A DNA stretch of 64,000 nt from Methanolobus sediminis (GTDB lineage: Archaea; Halobacteriota; Methanosarcinia; Methanosarcinales; Methanosarcinaceae). The stretch spans positions 1,240,001 through 1,304,000 of the forward strand of contig NZ_CP133592.1 of NCBI RefSeq assembly GCF_031312595.1, given 5' to 3'. The notes under the pieces are model-generated. The model did no database searches. It had not been told where the DNA came from and was given only the letters and a program-made list of their open reading frames with translations. Of the stretch, positions 53,540 to 63,110 are shown piece after piece. How positions within the stretch are numbered: the first letter of the stretch is position 1; the number at the start of each line of letters is the position of its first letter. A program made the position numbers and the translations under genes.

Positions 53540-55156
53540 TCAATGTAAGAAGTGTCTCATTCCGGTGAATACCAATGATACGCCCAATCTGTTAGCCGTA
53601 TCAATGACTTCCTGATCCCTGATGGAACCTCCGGGTGAAAGAATATACATTATACCATTTTCTTCTGCATGCACAACACTGTCATCGAATGGGAAAAATG
53701 CATCAGATGCCATTACACATTTTGCGAATACATCATTGCAGTAATCCTCGTATGACATGTCAGTAATCTCACGGTCATACATCACCTTAAGATTTTCACG
53801 TGCCTTTGTTGCAGCAAGTTTCCTGATGGAATCTACCCTGTTTGGCTGTCCTGCACCCATTGAGAGCATCATGTAGCAGCCATCGGTATACTCAAACGCA
53901 AGAGTAACTGCATTTGATTTCACACATTTGCATGCATGCATGGCAAACTCAGAAACTGCGCGAAGGTCTTCAGGATATGGAGTTTCAGTTACGCAGTCCC
54001 ATTTGTCATAGATACCTACATTGCGGGACTGTTCCAGTATGCCGCCGATAACGAACTTATAGGTATTCTCAACCTCAAATGGTTCGTTCATTTCAGGCAA
54101 TTCAAGCAAACGGAGATTTGCACTCTTGTTCTTAAGATATTCAAGAGCATCCGGCTCAAATCCAGGAGCAAGGATTATTTCAACAAATTTACCATTGAGG
54201 AATTCTGCTGCCTGAAGACTAAAAACAGTATTGGTGCAGATTATGCTTCCGTATGCGGATATTGGATCGCCGTCCCATGCTGCGCCGAGCGCCTGCAAAA
54301 GTGTGTTGCCGGTTGCAAGACCACATGGATTGTTGTGCTTTACAATTGCCACTGCCGCATTGGAACAGGATAATTCCTTAACGGTCTGGAGGGCATTGTC
54401 AGCATCAATATAATTGTTATAGGAAAGTTCTTTTCCATGAAGCTGCTTTGCATTGGCAAGTGAAGGGCCGGTTATGCCATCCTCTTTATAGAACTTAGCA
54501 GCCTGGTGCCAGTTCTCTCCATATCTGAGGGTAACTCCGTCCTTGTAACTGAGGCGCAGTACTTCTTCACCAAGAAGTTCCTTACTAAGATATGTGTCTA
54601 TGGTGGCATCGTAATCGGCTGTGTGCCTGAAAGCCTTTACAGCAAGCACTTCTCTTGTCTTCTGGGACACGACGCCTGTGGAACGGATCTCTTTTAGAAC
54701 ATGACCATAATCATCAGGGTCGCATACAACACTTACATAACGATAATTCTTAGCTGCCGACCTGAGCATCGCAGGTCCGCCAATGTCGATATTTTCAATA
54801 GCTTCATCAAGCAATACGCCTTCTTTTGAAACTGTGATCTCAAAAGGATAAAGGTTGACTACTACAAGGTCTATCATTTCTACTTCTGCTTTCTGGGCCT
54901 CTCCCATATGGTCATGGTCATCTCTTATACTGAGAATTCCACCATGGATCCTTGGATGGAGAGTCTTAACCCTGCCGCCCATCATTTCAGGGAAGCCCGT
55001 GACGTCTGAAACGTCCATGACCTCAATACCTGAGTCACGAAGTATACGGGCAGTTCCGCCGGTAGAGATGATCTGTATATCCAGTTTTTCGAGTCCACGA
55101 GCAAAATCTACAATTCCGGTTTTATCAGAAACGCTGAGCAGTGCTCTTTTTACCAA
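53540..55156 (-). CDS. purH: Bifunctional AICAR transformylase / IMP cyclohydrolase
   Basis: The 538-residue protein has the N-terminal IMP cyclohydrolase domain (1-200; SVSDKTGIVDFARGLE, TGFPEMMGGRVKTLHPRIHGG) and C-terminal AICARFT domain with VKHNNPCG (catalytic Lys-His). It completes IMP synthesis from AICAR using formyl-tetrahydro(methano)pterin or folate. Many archaea use PurP and PurO instead, so this bacterial-type form is notable though known in Methanosarcinales. The start is TTG behind GGTGAT. Confidence 0.95.
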   Translation of the reverse strand: MVKRALLSVSDKTGIVDFARGLEKLDIQIISTGGTARILRDSGIEVMDVSDVTGFPEMMGGRVKTLHPRIHGGILSIRDDHDHMGEAQKAEVEMIDLVVVNLYPFEITVSKEGVLLDEAIENIDIGGPAMLRSAAKNYRYVSVVCDPDDYGHVLKEIRSTGVVSQKTREVLAVKAFRHTADYDATIDTYLSKELLGEEVLRLSYKDGVTLRYGENWHQAAKFYKEDGITGPSLANAKQLHGKELSYNNYIDADNALQTVKELSCSNAAVAIVKHNNPCGLATGNTLLQALGAAWDGDPISAYGSIICTNTVFSLQAAEFLNGKFVEIILAPGFEPDALEYLKNKSANLRLLELPEMNEPFEVENTYKFVIGGILEQSRNVGIYDKWDCVTETPYPEDLRAVSEFAMHACKCVKSNAVTLAFEYTDGCYMMLSMGAGQPNRVDSIRKLAATKARENLKVMYDREITDMSYEDYCNDVFAKCVMASDAFFPFDDSVVHAEENGIMYILSPGGSIRDQEVIDTANRLGVSLVFTGMRHFLH

Positions 55157-55208
55157 AAAATCACCGTATTAAAGAGGTGAATATATACTAAAAGGTTTCT
55201 GGTTGGAA

Positions 55209-57119
55209 TCAGGAATTGAATTTGACAACAGGACAAACACTTATGCACTGACCACAGTGTGTACATCTGTCATTAATGATAGCAAGTCCCTTTTTTATTT
55301 TTACGGCACCTTCTGGACATTTACCAACACAGACCCCGCAGCCACTGCAAAGAAGAGCCCTTCTGACAGAAAGTTCAACCCTTCTCATGAGCCTGCGCGC
55401 AGACTTGTCAGAATCACTTCTGGCAGTTACGCTACCTGAAGCAAACACCTGGGCACGGTCTTCATCTTCAGTTACCATCGCAACACCTTCCATGTAGGAG
55501 GTGTTTCCAACTGCTTCCAGCATTCCAGTGAGTTCCAGCCTGTTAATGTCAACAGAACCATCAAAGCCGCCTTCTGCGGATATTCCACCCTGCTTGCATG
55601 GACGATAACCAGTTGTCACAGCAAAATTGAGACTGTACTCATTCTTACTCTGTGGAATAAGATTGATTCCCTTTTTCTTTGCAATCTCTTTCAACGGAGC
55701 AGGCAGGTCCTTCCATCTCCAGAAACCGTGCTTAACCCAGTCCTCAGAAAGACCCATGCGTTCTGCATAGGAAAGCAGGTAATCGTTGAGCTTTTTCTCC
55801 ATTTCAGGATGGGTTTCCCTGAGTCTGTAAAGGTCTGCAACGGAACATGATGGACATAGCCAGCACCCGATTCTGTCAAAACCTTCAGCGTAAAGCGGGT
55901 TGTAAAGCAGATCATTTTTGAAAATGTAAAGCCAGACATGCATTGCAGTCCAGTTCTGTATGGGAGCGGCTGCTACCTGGTTACCTACCCATGGATTCTT
56001 CCATACACGTTCGCTCTTTGCCCTGGTGTCTGATTCATACTTTCTTTGTCCGATGAAAGTGAGACAACCGTTATCGTAATTATCATTGATGATCTGGGTT
56101 ATCGGCCCAAGTTTACAGACCTTACAGCACCAGCGGACCTCAACACTTGGAGGACCGAAACTGTCAACAGAATCCCAGAAAGCATTTCCAGAGTCCAGCA
56201 TATTCAAAGGTTTACCATAAGCTTCTGCGACATCATGCACATTCTTTACGGTTTCCGGGAACTCAATGCCTGTGTCTGAAAACAGAAGGTCGTACTCATC
56301 AAGGCACTCACTTACAAGATGCAGAACCGCAAGACTGTCCTTTCCTCCTGAATAAGATACTGTGACCGGACGGTCTACTGATGAAGATACATTTTTAATG
56401 AATTTGTGGGAACGTTCAATGAAATCATTCATGTAGTTCTCATTAGCTTTTACAACATCGTCCCAGGTCTGTCCACCCTCAGGAACTGTAAGTGTAATAT
56501 TAGCAGGATCTTCCTTGAACCTCACTTTTACTCCAACGCCCTTTCCTCTTTCGAGCATCTTTTCCCCGGTCATGCGGGTGCGGCCTACACCAAGGACTTT
56601 TCCTTCATGTGTAAGAACAACTACCTCTTCAGCTTCCAATATGGATGGGTCAGCATCCTTTATACCAGGAGCAAGCACACTGGAACCACCCAATATGAAC
56701 TTCTCAGCACCTGCGTCTATCATAACCCAGTTACTCAGGGTTTTATAATCCACATTACCAAATATGCGCCTTGCACCATTCATCCTCAGAAGAAGGGTCC
56801 ATTTAAGCTGCTCAAGCTCAAAACGTATGCTGCCTATGACCTCACCGTCTACAATAACCTCTTCCATGCGGTCGTCATAGGGAGATTTGTTAAGTACTAC
56901 TGTGCGCTGGTCTGTGATAAGCGGTGCATTGAACTGTTCAACAGAAATCTTATTGATAAGCTCAATTTCATACGGAAAAGCAGGTCTGATGTCTCCTGGA
57001 GGAGTGATAGTTACCTGTTTGGTCTTTGCCCCGCAGGAGCATTCTTTTCCAAGTACAGGAACGTTACATGAAGGGCACCAGTAAAGGAGCAGTTCGCCGA
57101 GGTAAAGAGGTTTGGACAT
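55209..57119 (-). CDS. PAPS-reductase-like protein with zinc ribbon, PUA and 2x[4Fe-4S]
   Basis: The 636-residue protein has a zinc ribbon (YWCPSCNVPV..ECSCGAK, residues 13-32), a PUA-like domain (about 125-205; MIDAGAEKFILGGSSVLAPGI), a PAPS/APS reductase-type ATP pyrophosphatase domain (VSYSGGKDSLAVLHL; CCKVCKLGP; CWLCPSCSV) and a C-terminal ferredoxin with two CxxCxxCxxxC clusters. Related methanogen proteins have been tied to sulfur assimilation or thiolation of RNA; the PUA domain would support an RNA substrate. The exact reaction is unknown. Confidence 0.87.
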   Translation of the reverse strand: MSKPLYLGELLLYWCPSCNVPVLGKECSCGAKTKQVTITPPGDIRPAFPYEIELINKISVEQFNAPLITDQRTVVLNKSPYDDRMEEVIVDGEVIGSIRFELEQLKWTLLLRMNGARRIFGNVDYKTLSNWVMIDAGAEKFILGGSSVLAPGIKDADPSILEAEEVVVLTHEGKVLGVGRTRMTGEKMLERGKGVGVKVRFKEDPANITLTVPEGGQTWDDVVKANENYMNDFIERSHKFIKNVSSSVDRPVTVSYSGGKDSLAVLHLVSECLDEYDLLFSDTGIEFPETVKNVHDVAEAYGKPLNMLDSGNAFWDSVDSFGPPSVEVRWCCKVCKLGPITQIINDNYDNGCLTFIGQRKYESDTRAKSERVWKNPWVGNQVAAAPIQNWTAMHVWLYIFKNDLLYNPLYAEGFDRIGCWLCPSCSVADLYRLRETHPEMEKKLNDYLLSYAERMGLSEDWVKHGFWRWKDLPAPLKEIAKKKGINLIPQSKNEYSLNFAVTTGYRPCKQGGISAEGGFDGSVDINRLELTGMLEAVGNTSYMEGVAMVTEDEDRAQVFASGSVTARSDSDKSARRLMRRVELSVRRALLCSGCGVCVGKCPEGAVKIKKGLAIINDRCTHCGQCISVCPVVKFNS

Positions 57120-57513
57120 TCTGTCATCCTAGATATTTAAGTCTTAAATGCTTTTTGGCAAATTCGGCTCTATCAAAATTCTACCACTATGATCTATCGT
57201 ATATTAGGAATAACTTGAATGAGACCGGCGAGGCCGGCACTTTCCTATAAAACAAAACAAAGTTATGTACAAATACATTGTAATTTCTTATCGCATGGTT
57301 TCTTTTAGATTTACCTGTATAAATGTAATAAATTCTGGAAAGCAGCATATGAATACACCGCCTTCGGCGGATGGTTACTTTGTATTAGATTACAGGTTGT
57401 TTTTGTGGAATAAAAAATGAGCAACATTTGTGTCACTCATATTTACATGAATTCTACAGAGCCCAAAACCCAGAATCTGAAATTTAGATCATCTGATCCT
57501 CTGATTCAATGGC
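57120..57513. other. Intergenic region with two G+C-rich hairpins
   Basis: The region has two 5-bp hairpins with 3-nt loops: CCGGC-GAG-GCCGG (57224-57236) and CCGCC-TTC-GGCGG (57360-57372). A TATA-like TCGTATATTAGG (57195-57206) lies 25 nt before the first. It could hold a small RNA or terminators. A plus-strand frame at 57417-57620 is not protein-like. Confidence 0.4.
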
Positions 57514-58341
57514 TCAGAAGAACTTTGAAGCAAGCGAGGCTTTCACATTGCACATCTCTGAAAATTCACAACTGGAGCACAGTGCACTCTCATTTTTATC
57601 CGGCATCTTGCCATCCTTGATCTGCCTTGCACGGCTGATTGCTTTTAAGACCTGCCTGCGGTCATTTGAATGAATATTGGCCTTTCTGAAATGACCCGAC
57701 TTTGCATATATAACAAGACCGGATTTTACAGGAATTCCGTGGGTTTCTTCCGCAAGCATAGCAAGAGAAGTAATATGCAGCCGGTCATTGTTCCAGACAC
57801 CATTTTCAGGCGCTTTGGATGTTTTTATCATCACGGGAACAAACGAATCATTCATGTTGAGAAGTCTGTAAGGAACGCCTGTCACATTCAGTTTTTCAGA
57901 ATGGAGATATGGTTCATTATCAGATGAGGATATCAGGTCTGCAATTATGGATATTTCGGATATTTCCGTGTCTTCAATCTGCTCAGTAAGATTCTGCTGA
58001 ATCTCTGCCAGATAAGAACGGACAGTTTCTGCAAGTTCACTAATTTCTTCTGCCGTAACACCTGCCATCTCGTCAGGATAGATAATACTCAAATCATCCA
58101 TTGTCTGCAAAAGCAGGGAATCAAAGTCTACAGATAACACATCGTCTTTTGACGAAGAGCTCTTCAACATATCAGAATACGTCATAGCCATTTCCTTTAA
58201 TACAAGGTGCTCTATATAGCTTAGAGAGGAAGAATGGAACTGCTCGTGGCCGCGGCATGAATAATATAATTTCCTTGCACAGGAAAAATACATGGATAAT
58301 TCGGACACGGTTATTTTTATTTTTTCGTTTTTAAGAAACAT
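57514..58341 (-). CDS. Cas4/Dna2-like protein with degenerate nuclease motif
   Basis: The 275-residue protein has Cys21 (MYFSCARKLYYS) and C-terminal Cys255, Cys258 and Cys264 (LCSSCEFSEMC), the four iron-sulfur ligands of Cas4/AddB nucleases. The expected nuclease motif G..D...(E/Q)xK is present only as GVPYRLL and PVMIKTS, so the two acidic metal ligands seem replaced by Tyr or Arg and Met while the lysine is kept. No CRISPR or cas genes are nearby. The start ATG 58341 has no ribosome site. It diverges from the XRE regulator. Confidence 0.78.
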   Translation of the reverse strand: MFLKNEKIKITVSELSMYFSCARKLYYSCRGHEQFHSSSLSYIEHLVLKEMAMTYSDMLKSSSSKDDVLSVDFDSLLLQTMDDLSIIYPDEMAGVTAEEISELAETVRSYLAEIQQNLTEQIEDTEISEISIIADLISSSDNEPYLHSEKLNVTGVPYRLLNMNDSFVPVMIKTSKAPENGVWNNDRLHITSLAMLAEETHGIPVKSGLVIYAKSGHFRKANIHSNDRRQVLKAISRARQIKDGKMPDKNESALCSSCEFSEMCNVKASLASKFF

Positions 58342-58390
58342 ATTTTTATAGTTGATATATAACATACTATAAATAAAGAAATGTTTTGAA

Positions 58391-58426
58391 TCGAAATGTA
58401 TCGACAATAGACGAACTTGTATTCGT
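58391..58426. promoter_or_regulatory. Tandem dyads before the XRE regulator
   Basis: TCGA-N6-TCGA (58391-58404) and ACGAA-N6-TTCGT (58411-58426) have centres 21 bp apart, two helical turns, and the second ends just before the TATA-like TTAAATATATATGG. This is a good candidate operator in the shared divergent promoter region of the Cas4-like and XRE genes. Confidence 0.42.
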
Positions 58427-58464
58427 TAAATATATATGGTAATCTACCCTTAGGAATATAAAGC

Positions 58465-59205
58465 ATGAGTGAAGACGAATCGCATGATATGGTTCGCCAG
58501 CGTCTTGCAGAAAAGATGGCAGGCGAGATAACGCTGTCTGAGAAGCCTGGCGAAGCCCTGAAAAAATGGCGATTGAACTTCGAGATCGCACAGACCGACC
58601 TTTCGGGTTATCTGAGTGTCTCACCTTCGGTCATCAGCGACTATGAGAGCGGCAGGAGAAAATCTCCGGGTACGCTAATTGTGAGCAGAATAGTCGATGC
58701 GCTCCTTGAGATTGATTCACAGAGGGGAGGACAGAAAATTCATGCTTATGAGGGGATACTTTTCGCAGACAAGAAGTCTAAGGCCATTTACGCCACCTAC
58801 GAATACACATTTCCCATGCAGGTTGCAAAACTTGCCAATATCATTGAGGCAGACATCGTTAACAAAGGAATAGAGAAACCGCTTTACGGTTTTACTGTTG
58901 TCGACAGTAAAAAGGCTATTCTTGAACTTTCATCCCATGAGTTCCAGAAACTCTACGGATGGAGTACTGAACGTGCAATGATATTCACCAAGGTCACGAC
59001 TGGAAAATCACCAATGGTCGCCATAAGGGTTACAAACCTTAAACCCGGGGCTGTTGTAATGCATGGCCTGCGAGGAAATGAAGTACATCTGATGGCTAAA
59101 AAAATGGCTGAGATTGACAGGATTCCCCTTCTCGCAACGACAATGGATATTGACGAAATGGTAGAAGCGCTGAAGAAATACAGCGAATACCATGTAATCG
59201 AGTAA
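58465..59205 (+). CDS. XRE-type regulator of the mevalonate cluster
   Basis: The 246-residue protein has a helix-turn-helix (about 35-85; AQTDLSGYLSVSPSVISDYESG) and a C-terminal domain (about 95-246) without enzyme motifs, of the archaeal type that recurs upstream of HMG-CoA synthase. A role in isoprenoid gene control is inferred from this context. It lies 33 nt before the synthase gene. Confidence 0.88.
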   Translation: MSEDESHDMVRQRLAEKMAGEITLSEKPGEALKKWRLNFEIAQTDLSGYLSVSPSVISDYESGRRKSPGTLIVSRIVDALLEIDSQRGGQKIHAYEGILFADKKSKAIYATYEYTFPMQVAKLANIIEADIVNKGIEKPLYGFTVVDSKKAILELSSHEFQKLYGWSTERAMIFTKVTTGKSPMVAIRVTNLKPGAVVMHGLRGNEVHLMAKKMAEIDRIPLLATTMDIDEMVEALKKYSEYHVIE

Positions 59206-59238
59206 ATATCACTAAATACACATTTGAACGGTGTTAAG

Positions 59239-60288
59239 ATGAGTGTAGGGATAGTCTCATATGGTGCCTATGTACCAAAATATAGAATTAAAGTGGAAGA
59301 CATCGCCCGCGTATGGGGAGACGATGCAGAGATTCTCAAGTCAGGACTGATGGTCAATGAGAAAGCAGTTCCTGATGTTGATGAAGATGCAGCGACTATT
59401 GCAGTGGAGGCTGCAAGGGCTGCAGTAAACAGGTCAGACATAGATGCGCAGAGAATAGGTGCAGTATACACCGGTTCTGAAAGCCACCCTTATGCCGTAA
59501 AACCTACCAGTACTATTGTAGCAGAAGCAACTGGAGCAACTCCGGTGTTGACTGCAGCTGATTTTGAATTTGCCTGTAAGGCAGGAACCGCAGCGGTTCA
59601 GGCATGTATGGGTCTGGTAAGCTCAGGTATGATCGACCTTGGACTTGCTATCGGTGCCGATGTGGCACAGGGTGCACCGGGAGATGCACTTGAATATACT
59701 GCCGCAGCAGGTGGTGTAGCATATGTCATCGGTAACAAGGAATCTGAACTTGTGGCAATTATCGAAGACACATATTCATTTACAACTGATACACCTGACT
59801 TCTGGAGACGTGAAGGAATGCCATATCCTGAACACGGTGGAAGATTCACAGGAGAGCCAGGATACTTCAAGCACGTAACAAACGCTGCAAAGGGACTTCT
59901 GAACAAACTTGGCACAAAACCTGAAGATTACGATTATGCAGTATTCCACCAGCCAAACGGAAAGTTCCCAAGCCGTGCAGCCAAGATGCTTGGATTCAGC
60001 AAGGAACAGATTAAACCTGGGCTTGTAGTTCCAAGACTTGGAAACACATACTCAGGTTCATGTATGATGGGAATTGCAGCAACACTTGACCAGGCAAAAC
60101 CGGGAGACCGTATCTTTGCAACCGCATTCGGTTCAGGTGCCGGTGGAGATGCTTTCAGCATAACAGTCACCGACAAGATAGATGAGATACGTGACAATGC
60201 ACCGAAAGTCGAAGAGCTTCTTGCAGACCCGATCTATGTAGACTACGCAACGTACGCCAGGCATAAGGGTAAGATAAAGATAGCATGA
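59239..60288 (+). CDS. Hydroxymethylglutaryl-CoA synthase
   Basis: The 349-residue thiolase-fold protein has Glu in [12 protein letters not shown], the acyl-accepting Cys in [11 protein letters not shown] and His in [10 protein letters not shown]. It condenses acetoacetyl-CoA and acetyl-CoA in the mevalonate pathway that makes archaeal ether lipids. ATG 59239 follows GGTG by 6 nt. The thiolase gene begins 10 nt after the stop. Confidence 0.95.
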   Translation: MSVGIVSYGAYVPKYRIKVEDIARVWGDDAEILKSGLMVNEKAVPDVDEDAATIAVEAARAAVNRSDIDAQRIGAVYTGSESHPYAVKPTSTIVAEATGATPVLTAADFEFACKAGTAAVQACMGLVSSGMIDLGLAIGADVAQGAPGDALEYTAAAGGVAYVIGNKESELVAIIEDTYSFTTDTPDFWRREGMPYPEHGGRFTGEPGYFKHVTNAAKGLLNKLGTKPEDYDYAVFHQPNGKFPSRAAKMLGFSKEQIKPGLVVPRLGNTYSGSCMMGIAATLDQAKPGDRIFATAFGSGAGGDAFSITVTDKIDEIRDNAPKVEELLADPIYVDYATYARHKGKIKIA

Positions 60289-60298
60289 GGTGTGGAAA

Positions 60299-61471
60299 AT
60301 GAGAGATGTAGCAATCATAGGTGTTAAAAACACAAAATTCGGTGAATTGTGGGACCGCTCTTTCAGAGATGTTGTAGTTGAAGCCGGTGTAGGTGCTGTA
60401 AGTGATGCCGGTGTTGTAGGCGAGAAGATCGATGCAATGTTTGTCGGTAACATGAGCGGTGGACAGTTCGTAGAACAGGAACACATCGGTGCTCTAATTG
60501 CTGATTATTCAGGCCTTGCAAAGGATATTCATGTACCTTCAACCCGTGTTGAAGCTGCCTGTGCTTCAGGCGGACTTGCACTCAGGCAGGGAATTTATGC
60601 CGTAGCTTCAGGAATGGATGACATTGTTATCGCAGCCGGAGCCGAGAAGATGACAGATGTACCTTCTGCAAAGGCATCATCAGCCCTTGCAGCAGCAGCT
60701 GACAGGGAATGGGAAGGTATCATGGGTGCAACATTCCCGGGACTTTATGCAATGATCGCAAGGATGCACATGCATAAGTACGGAACCACAAGCGAACAGC
60801 TTGCACAGGTTGCTGTGAAGAACCACCAGAACGGTCAGCACAATCCTATAGCTCAGTACAAGACACCAATTACCGTTGATTCAGTACTGAAATCCATTAT
60901 GGTAGCAGACCCATTACACATATTCGACTGCTCACCGATCACAGATGGTGCATCTGCTGTTGTGCTTGCACCCGCAGATATTGCACATGAGTACACAGAC
61001 ACTCCAATTTACGTAAAGGCAACTGCACAGGCATCAGACACCATTGCACTGCACGACCGCAGGGACATTACGACCCTTGATGCCAGTGTTGCAGCAGGAA
61101 AGAGAGCCTATGAAATGGCAGGCCTGCAGCCAAAGGACATTGACCTTGTAGAAGTCCATGACTGTTTCACAATTGCTGAAATATGTGCAATTGAAGACCT
61201 TGGCTTTGCTAAGAAAGGTGAAGGTGGAATTGTAACGCAGAACGGTGAGACTGCAATTGGCGGAAGGATACCTGTTAACACATCAGGTGGACTCAAATCA
61301 TGCGGACACCCTGTCGGAGCTACCGGTGTAAAGCAGGCTGTTGAGATAGTCGAACAGCTTCGCGGAGAGGCTGGAAAGCGACAGGTTGACGGAGCAGAAA
61401 TTGGAATGACCCACAATGTGGGAGGTTCCGGAGCGACTGCTGTTGTACACATATTCTCGAGGAACAGGTGA
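60299..61471 (+). CDS. Acetyl-CoA C-acetyltransferase (thiolase)
   Basis: The 390-residue thiolase has Cys in [11 protein letters not shown], His in [10 protein letters not shown] and [12 protein letters not shown]. It makes acetoacetyl-CoA. Archaeal thiolase, HMG-CoA synthase and DUF35 protein form one complex in a related methanogen, in which the unfavourable condensation is channelled to the next enzyme. All three genes lie together here. GAGGTG lies before ATG 60299. Confidence 0.95.
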   Translation: MRDVAIIGVKNTKFGELWDRSFRDVVVEAGVGAVSDAGVVGEKIDAMFVGNMSGGQFVEQEHIGALIADYSGLAKDIHVPSTRVEAACASGGLALRQGIYAVASGMDDIVIAAGAEKMTDVPSAKASSALAAAADREWEGIMGATFPGLYAMIARMHMHKYGTTSEQLAQVAVKNHQNGQHNPIAQYKTPITVDSVLKSIMVADPLHIFDCSPITDGASAVVLAPADIAHEYTDTPIYVKATAQASDTIALHDRRDITTLDASVAAGKRAYEMAGLQPKDIDLVEVHDCFTIAEICAIEDLGFAKKGEGGIVTQNGETAIGGRIPVNTSGGLKSCGHPVGATGVKQAVEIVEQLRGEAGKRQVDGAEIGMTHNVGGSGATAVVHIFSRNR

Positions 61472-61476
61472 TTATC

Positions 61477-61881
61477 ATGTCCGTACCAAGATTTTGGAGA
61501 AAACAGATAGCCAGGTACAACCTTGTAGGTACACACTGTAAGAAGTGCGATGAATATTTCTACCCACCACGTAACATGTGTCCTGCATGCAGACGTGAAG
61601 GTGAGATAGAGGAGTACAAATTCTCCGGGAAAGGAGAAGTTGTGACGTACACTGTGATCCATACTGCTGCTGAAGGTTTTGAGAACCAGACACCTTATGT
61701 CCTCGCAATAATAAAACTGGACGAAGGACCAAGCCTTACAAGCCAGATAATATGTGACCCTTCAAATGTGAAAATAGGTATGAAGGTCAAACCTGTGTTC
61801 AGGAAGCTCGGACAGGCCGGAGAGCGTGGTATGATCTACTACGGTACTAAGTTCGTACCAGAAGTTGCAGATAAATGTTAG
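61477..61881 (+). CDS. DUF35 Zn-ribbon/OB-fold protein of the thiolase-HMGCS complex
   Basis: The 134-residue protein has a zinc ribbon CKKCDEYFYPPRNMCPAC and an OB-fold (FSGKGEVVTYTVIH). DUF35 proteins bridge thiolase and HMG-CoA synthase and share their CoA site. ATG 61477 follows GGTGATTATC. The stop overlaps the CYTH gene by 7 nt. Confidence 0.93.
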   Translation: MSVPRFWRKQIARYNLVGTHCKKCDEYFYPPRNMCPACRREGEIEEYKFSGKGEVVTYTVIHTAAEGFENQTPYVLAIIKLDEGPSLTSQIICDPSNVKIGMKVKPVFRKLGQAGERGMIYYGTKFVPEVADKC

Positions 61882-62405
61882 AAATAGAAGTTAAGACCCG
61901 TGCCGACCATCAGCAGGTAAAAGAGCAGTTGTCGGCCATGGGTGCTGTTTTTGTGGGTGTCCAGCACCACTGCGACACCTATTTTAATTCCCCGGACAGG
62001 GATTTTGCCAAAACGGATGAAGCACTTAGGATACGCTCCGTTGACGGCAGGTCGGTCATGACCTACAAAGGCAAAAAACTGGATACTCTTTCCAAAACAA
62101 GAGAGGAATTCGAGACCGAGGTAGACGGTGGAACAACCCGAAGCATCCTGCTTGCGCTCGGATTCTACGAATCCGGTGTTGTGAAGAAGACAAGAGATGT
62201 CTACAAGTACAAGTATATGACCATCTGCCTTGACAAAGTCAATGGACTTGGCGAATTCATGGAAGTAGAGATCGGTGCAGAATCTGATATCGAAACCCAC
62301 CGAAAGAAGATATTCTCATTTTTGGAGAAGTTTGGAATTGGAGAAGAGGATTCCATCAGGACATCTTATCTTGAAATGGTTTTGGAAAAAACTCCCCTAA
62401 AGTAG
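61875..62405 (+). CDS. CYTH-domain protein (class IV adenylate cyclase-like)
   Basis: The 176-residue protein has the CYTH ExExK motif (EIEVKTR), HHCDTYFN, ALRIRSV, MTYKGKKLD and a late EFMEVEIG, as in class IV adenylate cyclases and thiamine triphosphatases. It binds a triphosphate through a beta tunnel. Overlap with the DUF35 gene suggests co-expression, though the link with lipid synthesis is unclear. Confidence 0.9.
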   Translation: MLEIEVKTRADHQQVKEQLSAMGAVFVGVQHHCDTYFNSPDRDFAKTDEALRIRSVDGRSVMTYKGKKLDTLSKTREEFETEVDGGTTRSILLALGFYESGVVKKTRDVYKYKYMTICLDKVNGLGEFMEVEIGAESDIETHRKKIFSFLEKFGIGEEDSIRTSYLEMVLEKTPLK

Positions 62406-62438
62406 CTACATTTATACCAACAATTTAAGGGTAAGTTG

Positions 62439-63110
62439 CTAGTTCAATGTAAGCACTTTATCTCTTATAAAACTCAAAAACTCTAGTATTTCTTTGTCAT
62501 TCAAATCATTGAATTCCTCGTTCCCATGTGCTGCGAGTGAGCCGATCTTATAGTTTGCTCTAAGACTTATCTCAAAAGGGTGATTAATTAGGTTTTCTTG
62601 CCGAAGTGCAATTATTATTTGATCAAATTTTTGGGTGAATTCAACATTATTTTTCTTTGCAAATTCTTTTATCGTAGTTTCTAAAACAACTCTTCCATAT
62701 ATCCCAGCAGCTAACAAAAGCCCTTTATCATGAAACTCAAATGCCTGAGTTAGCATGTCACTAAAAACCAATAGTTCTCTTTGATAAAACTGATCATCTG
62801 TTAAACCCGATTTCAGTGCATCAAGTACAGCTTCGAGTAATCCAATTTTTCTTCGTACATATCGCCTATAATAACTATACTCACTCTCAAATTCGCCAAT
62901 TTTTACTTTTATTTGATCGTAATCAGTATAAAAATGAGAGTCCTCTCCAAAGCGTATTAACAATATATTTTTAGCGGCAGAATTAAAACAGACTATGTCT
63001 CTTTGATACTCATTGTCCCAATAACTGCCTCCTGTGCCTAGTTTATGGATCATAGAATATCCGTGACGGATAATTTCCGCCAATTTAGTACAAATCAATT
63101 CATCACTCAT
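62439..63110 (-). CDS. Hypothetical protein, HEPN/DUF4145-like
   Basis: The 223-residue helical protein has a C-terminal segment AAGIYGRVVLETTIKEFAKK and GSLAAHGNEEFNDL, like HEPN/DUF4145-type domains. An Rx4-6H RNase motif cannot be confirmed. It may be an accessory gene, since the remnant of a histidine kinase lies next to it. GGAAGG precedes the ATG. Confidence 0.62.
   Translation of the reverse strand: MSDELICTKLAEIIRHGYSMIHKLGTGGSYWDNEYQRDIVCFNSAAKNILLIRFGEDSHFYTDYDQIKVKIGEFESEYSYYRRYVRRKIGLLEAVLDALKSGLTDDQFYQRELLVFSDMLTQAFEFHDKGLLLAAGIYGRVVLETTIKEFAKKNNVEFTQKFDQIIIALRQENLINHPFEISLRANYKIGSLAAHGNEEFNDLNDKEILEFLSFIRDKVLTLN

Noticed and set aside
57417-57620. 67-codon plus-strand frame before the Cas4-like gene
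   Set aside because: Overlaps the Cas4-like 3' end in antisense and lacks a ribosome site.
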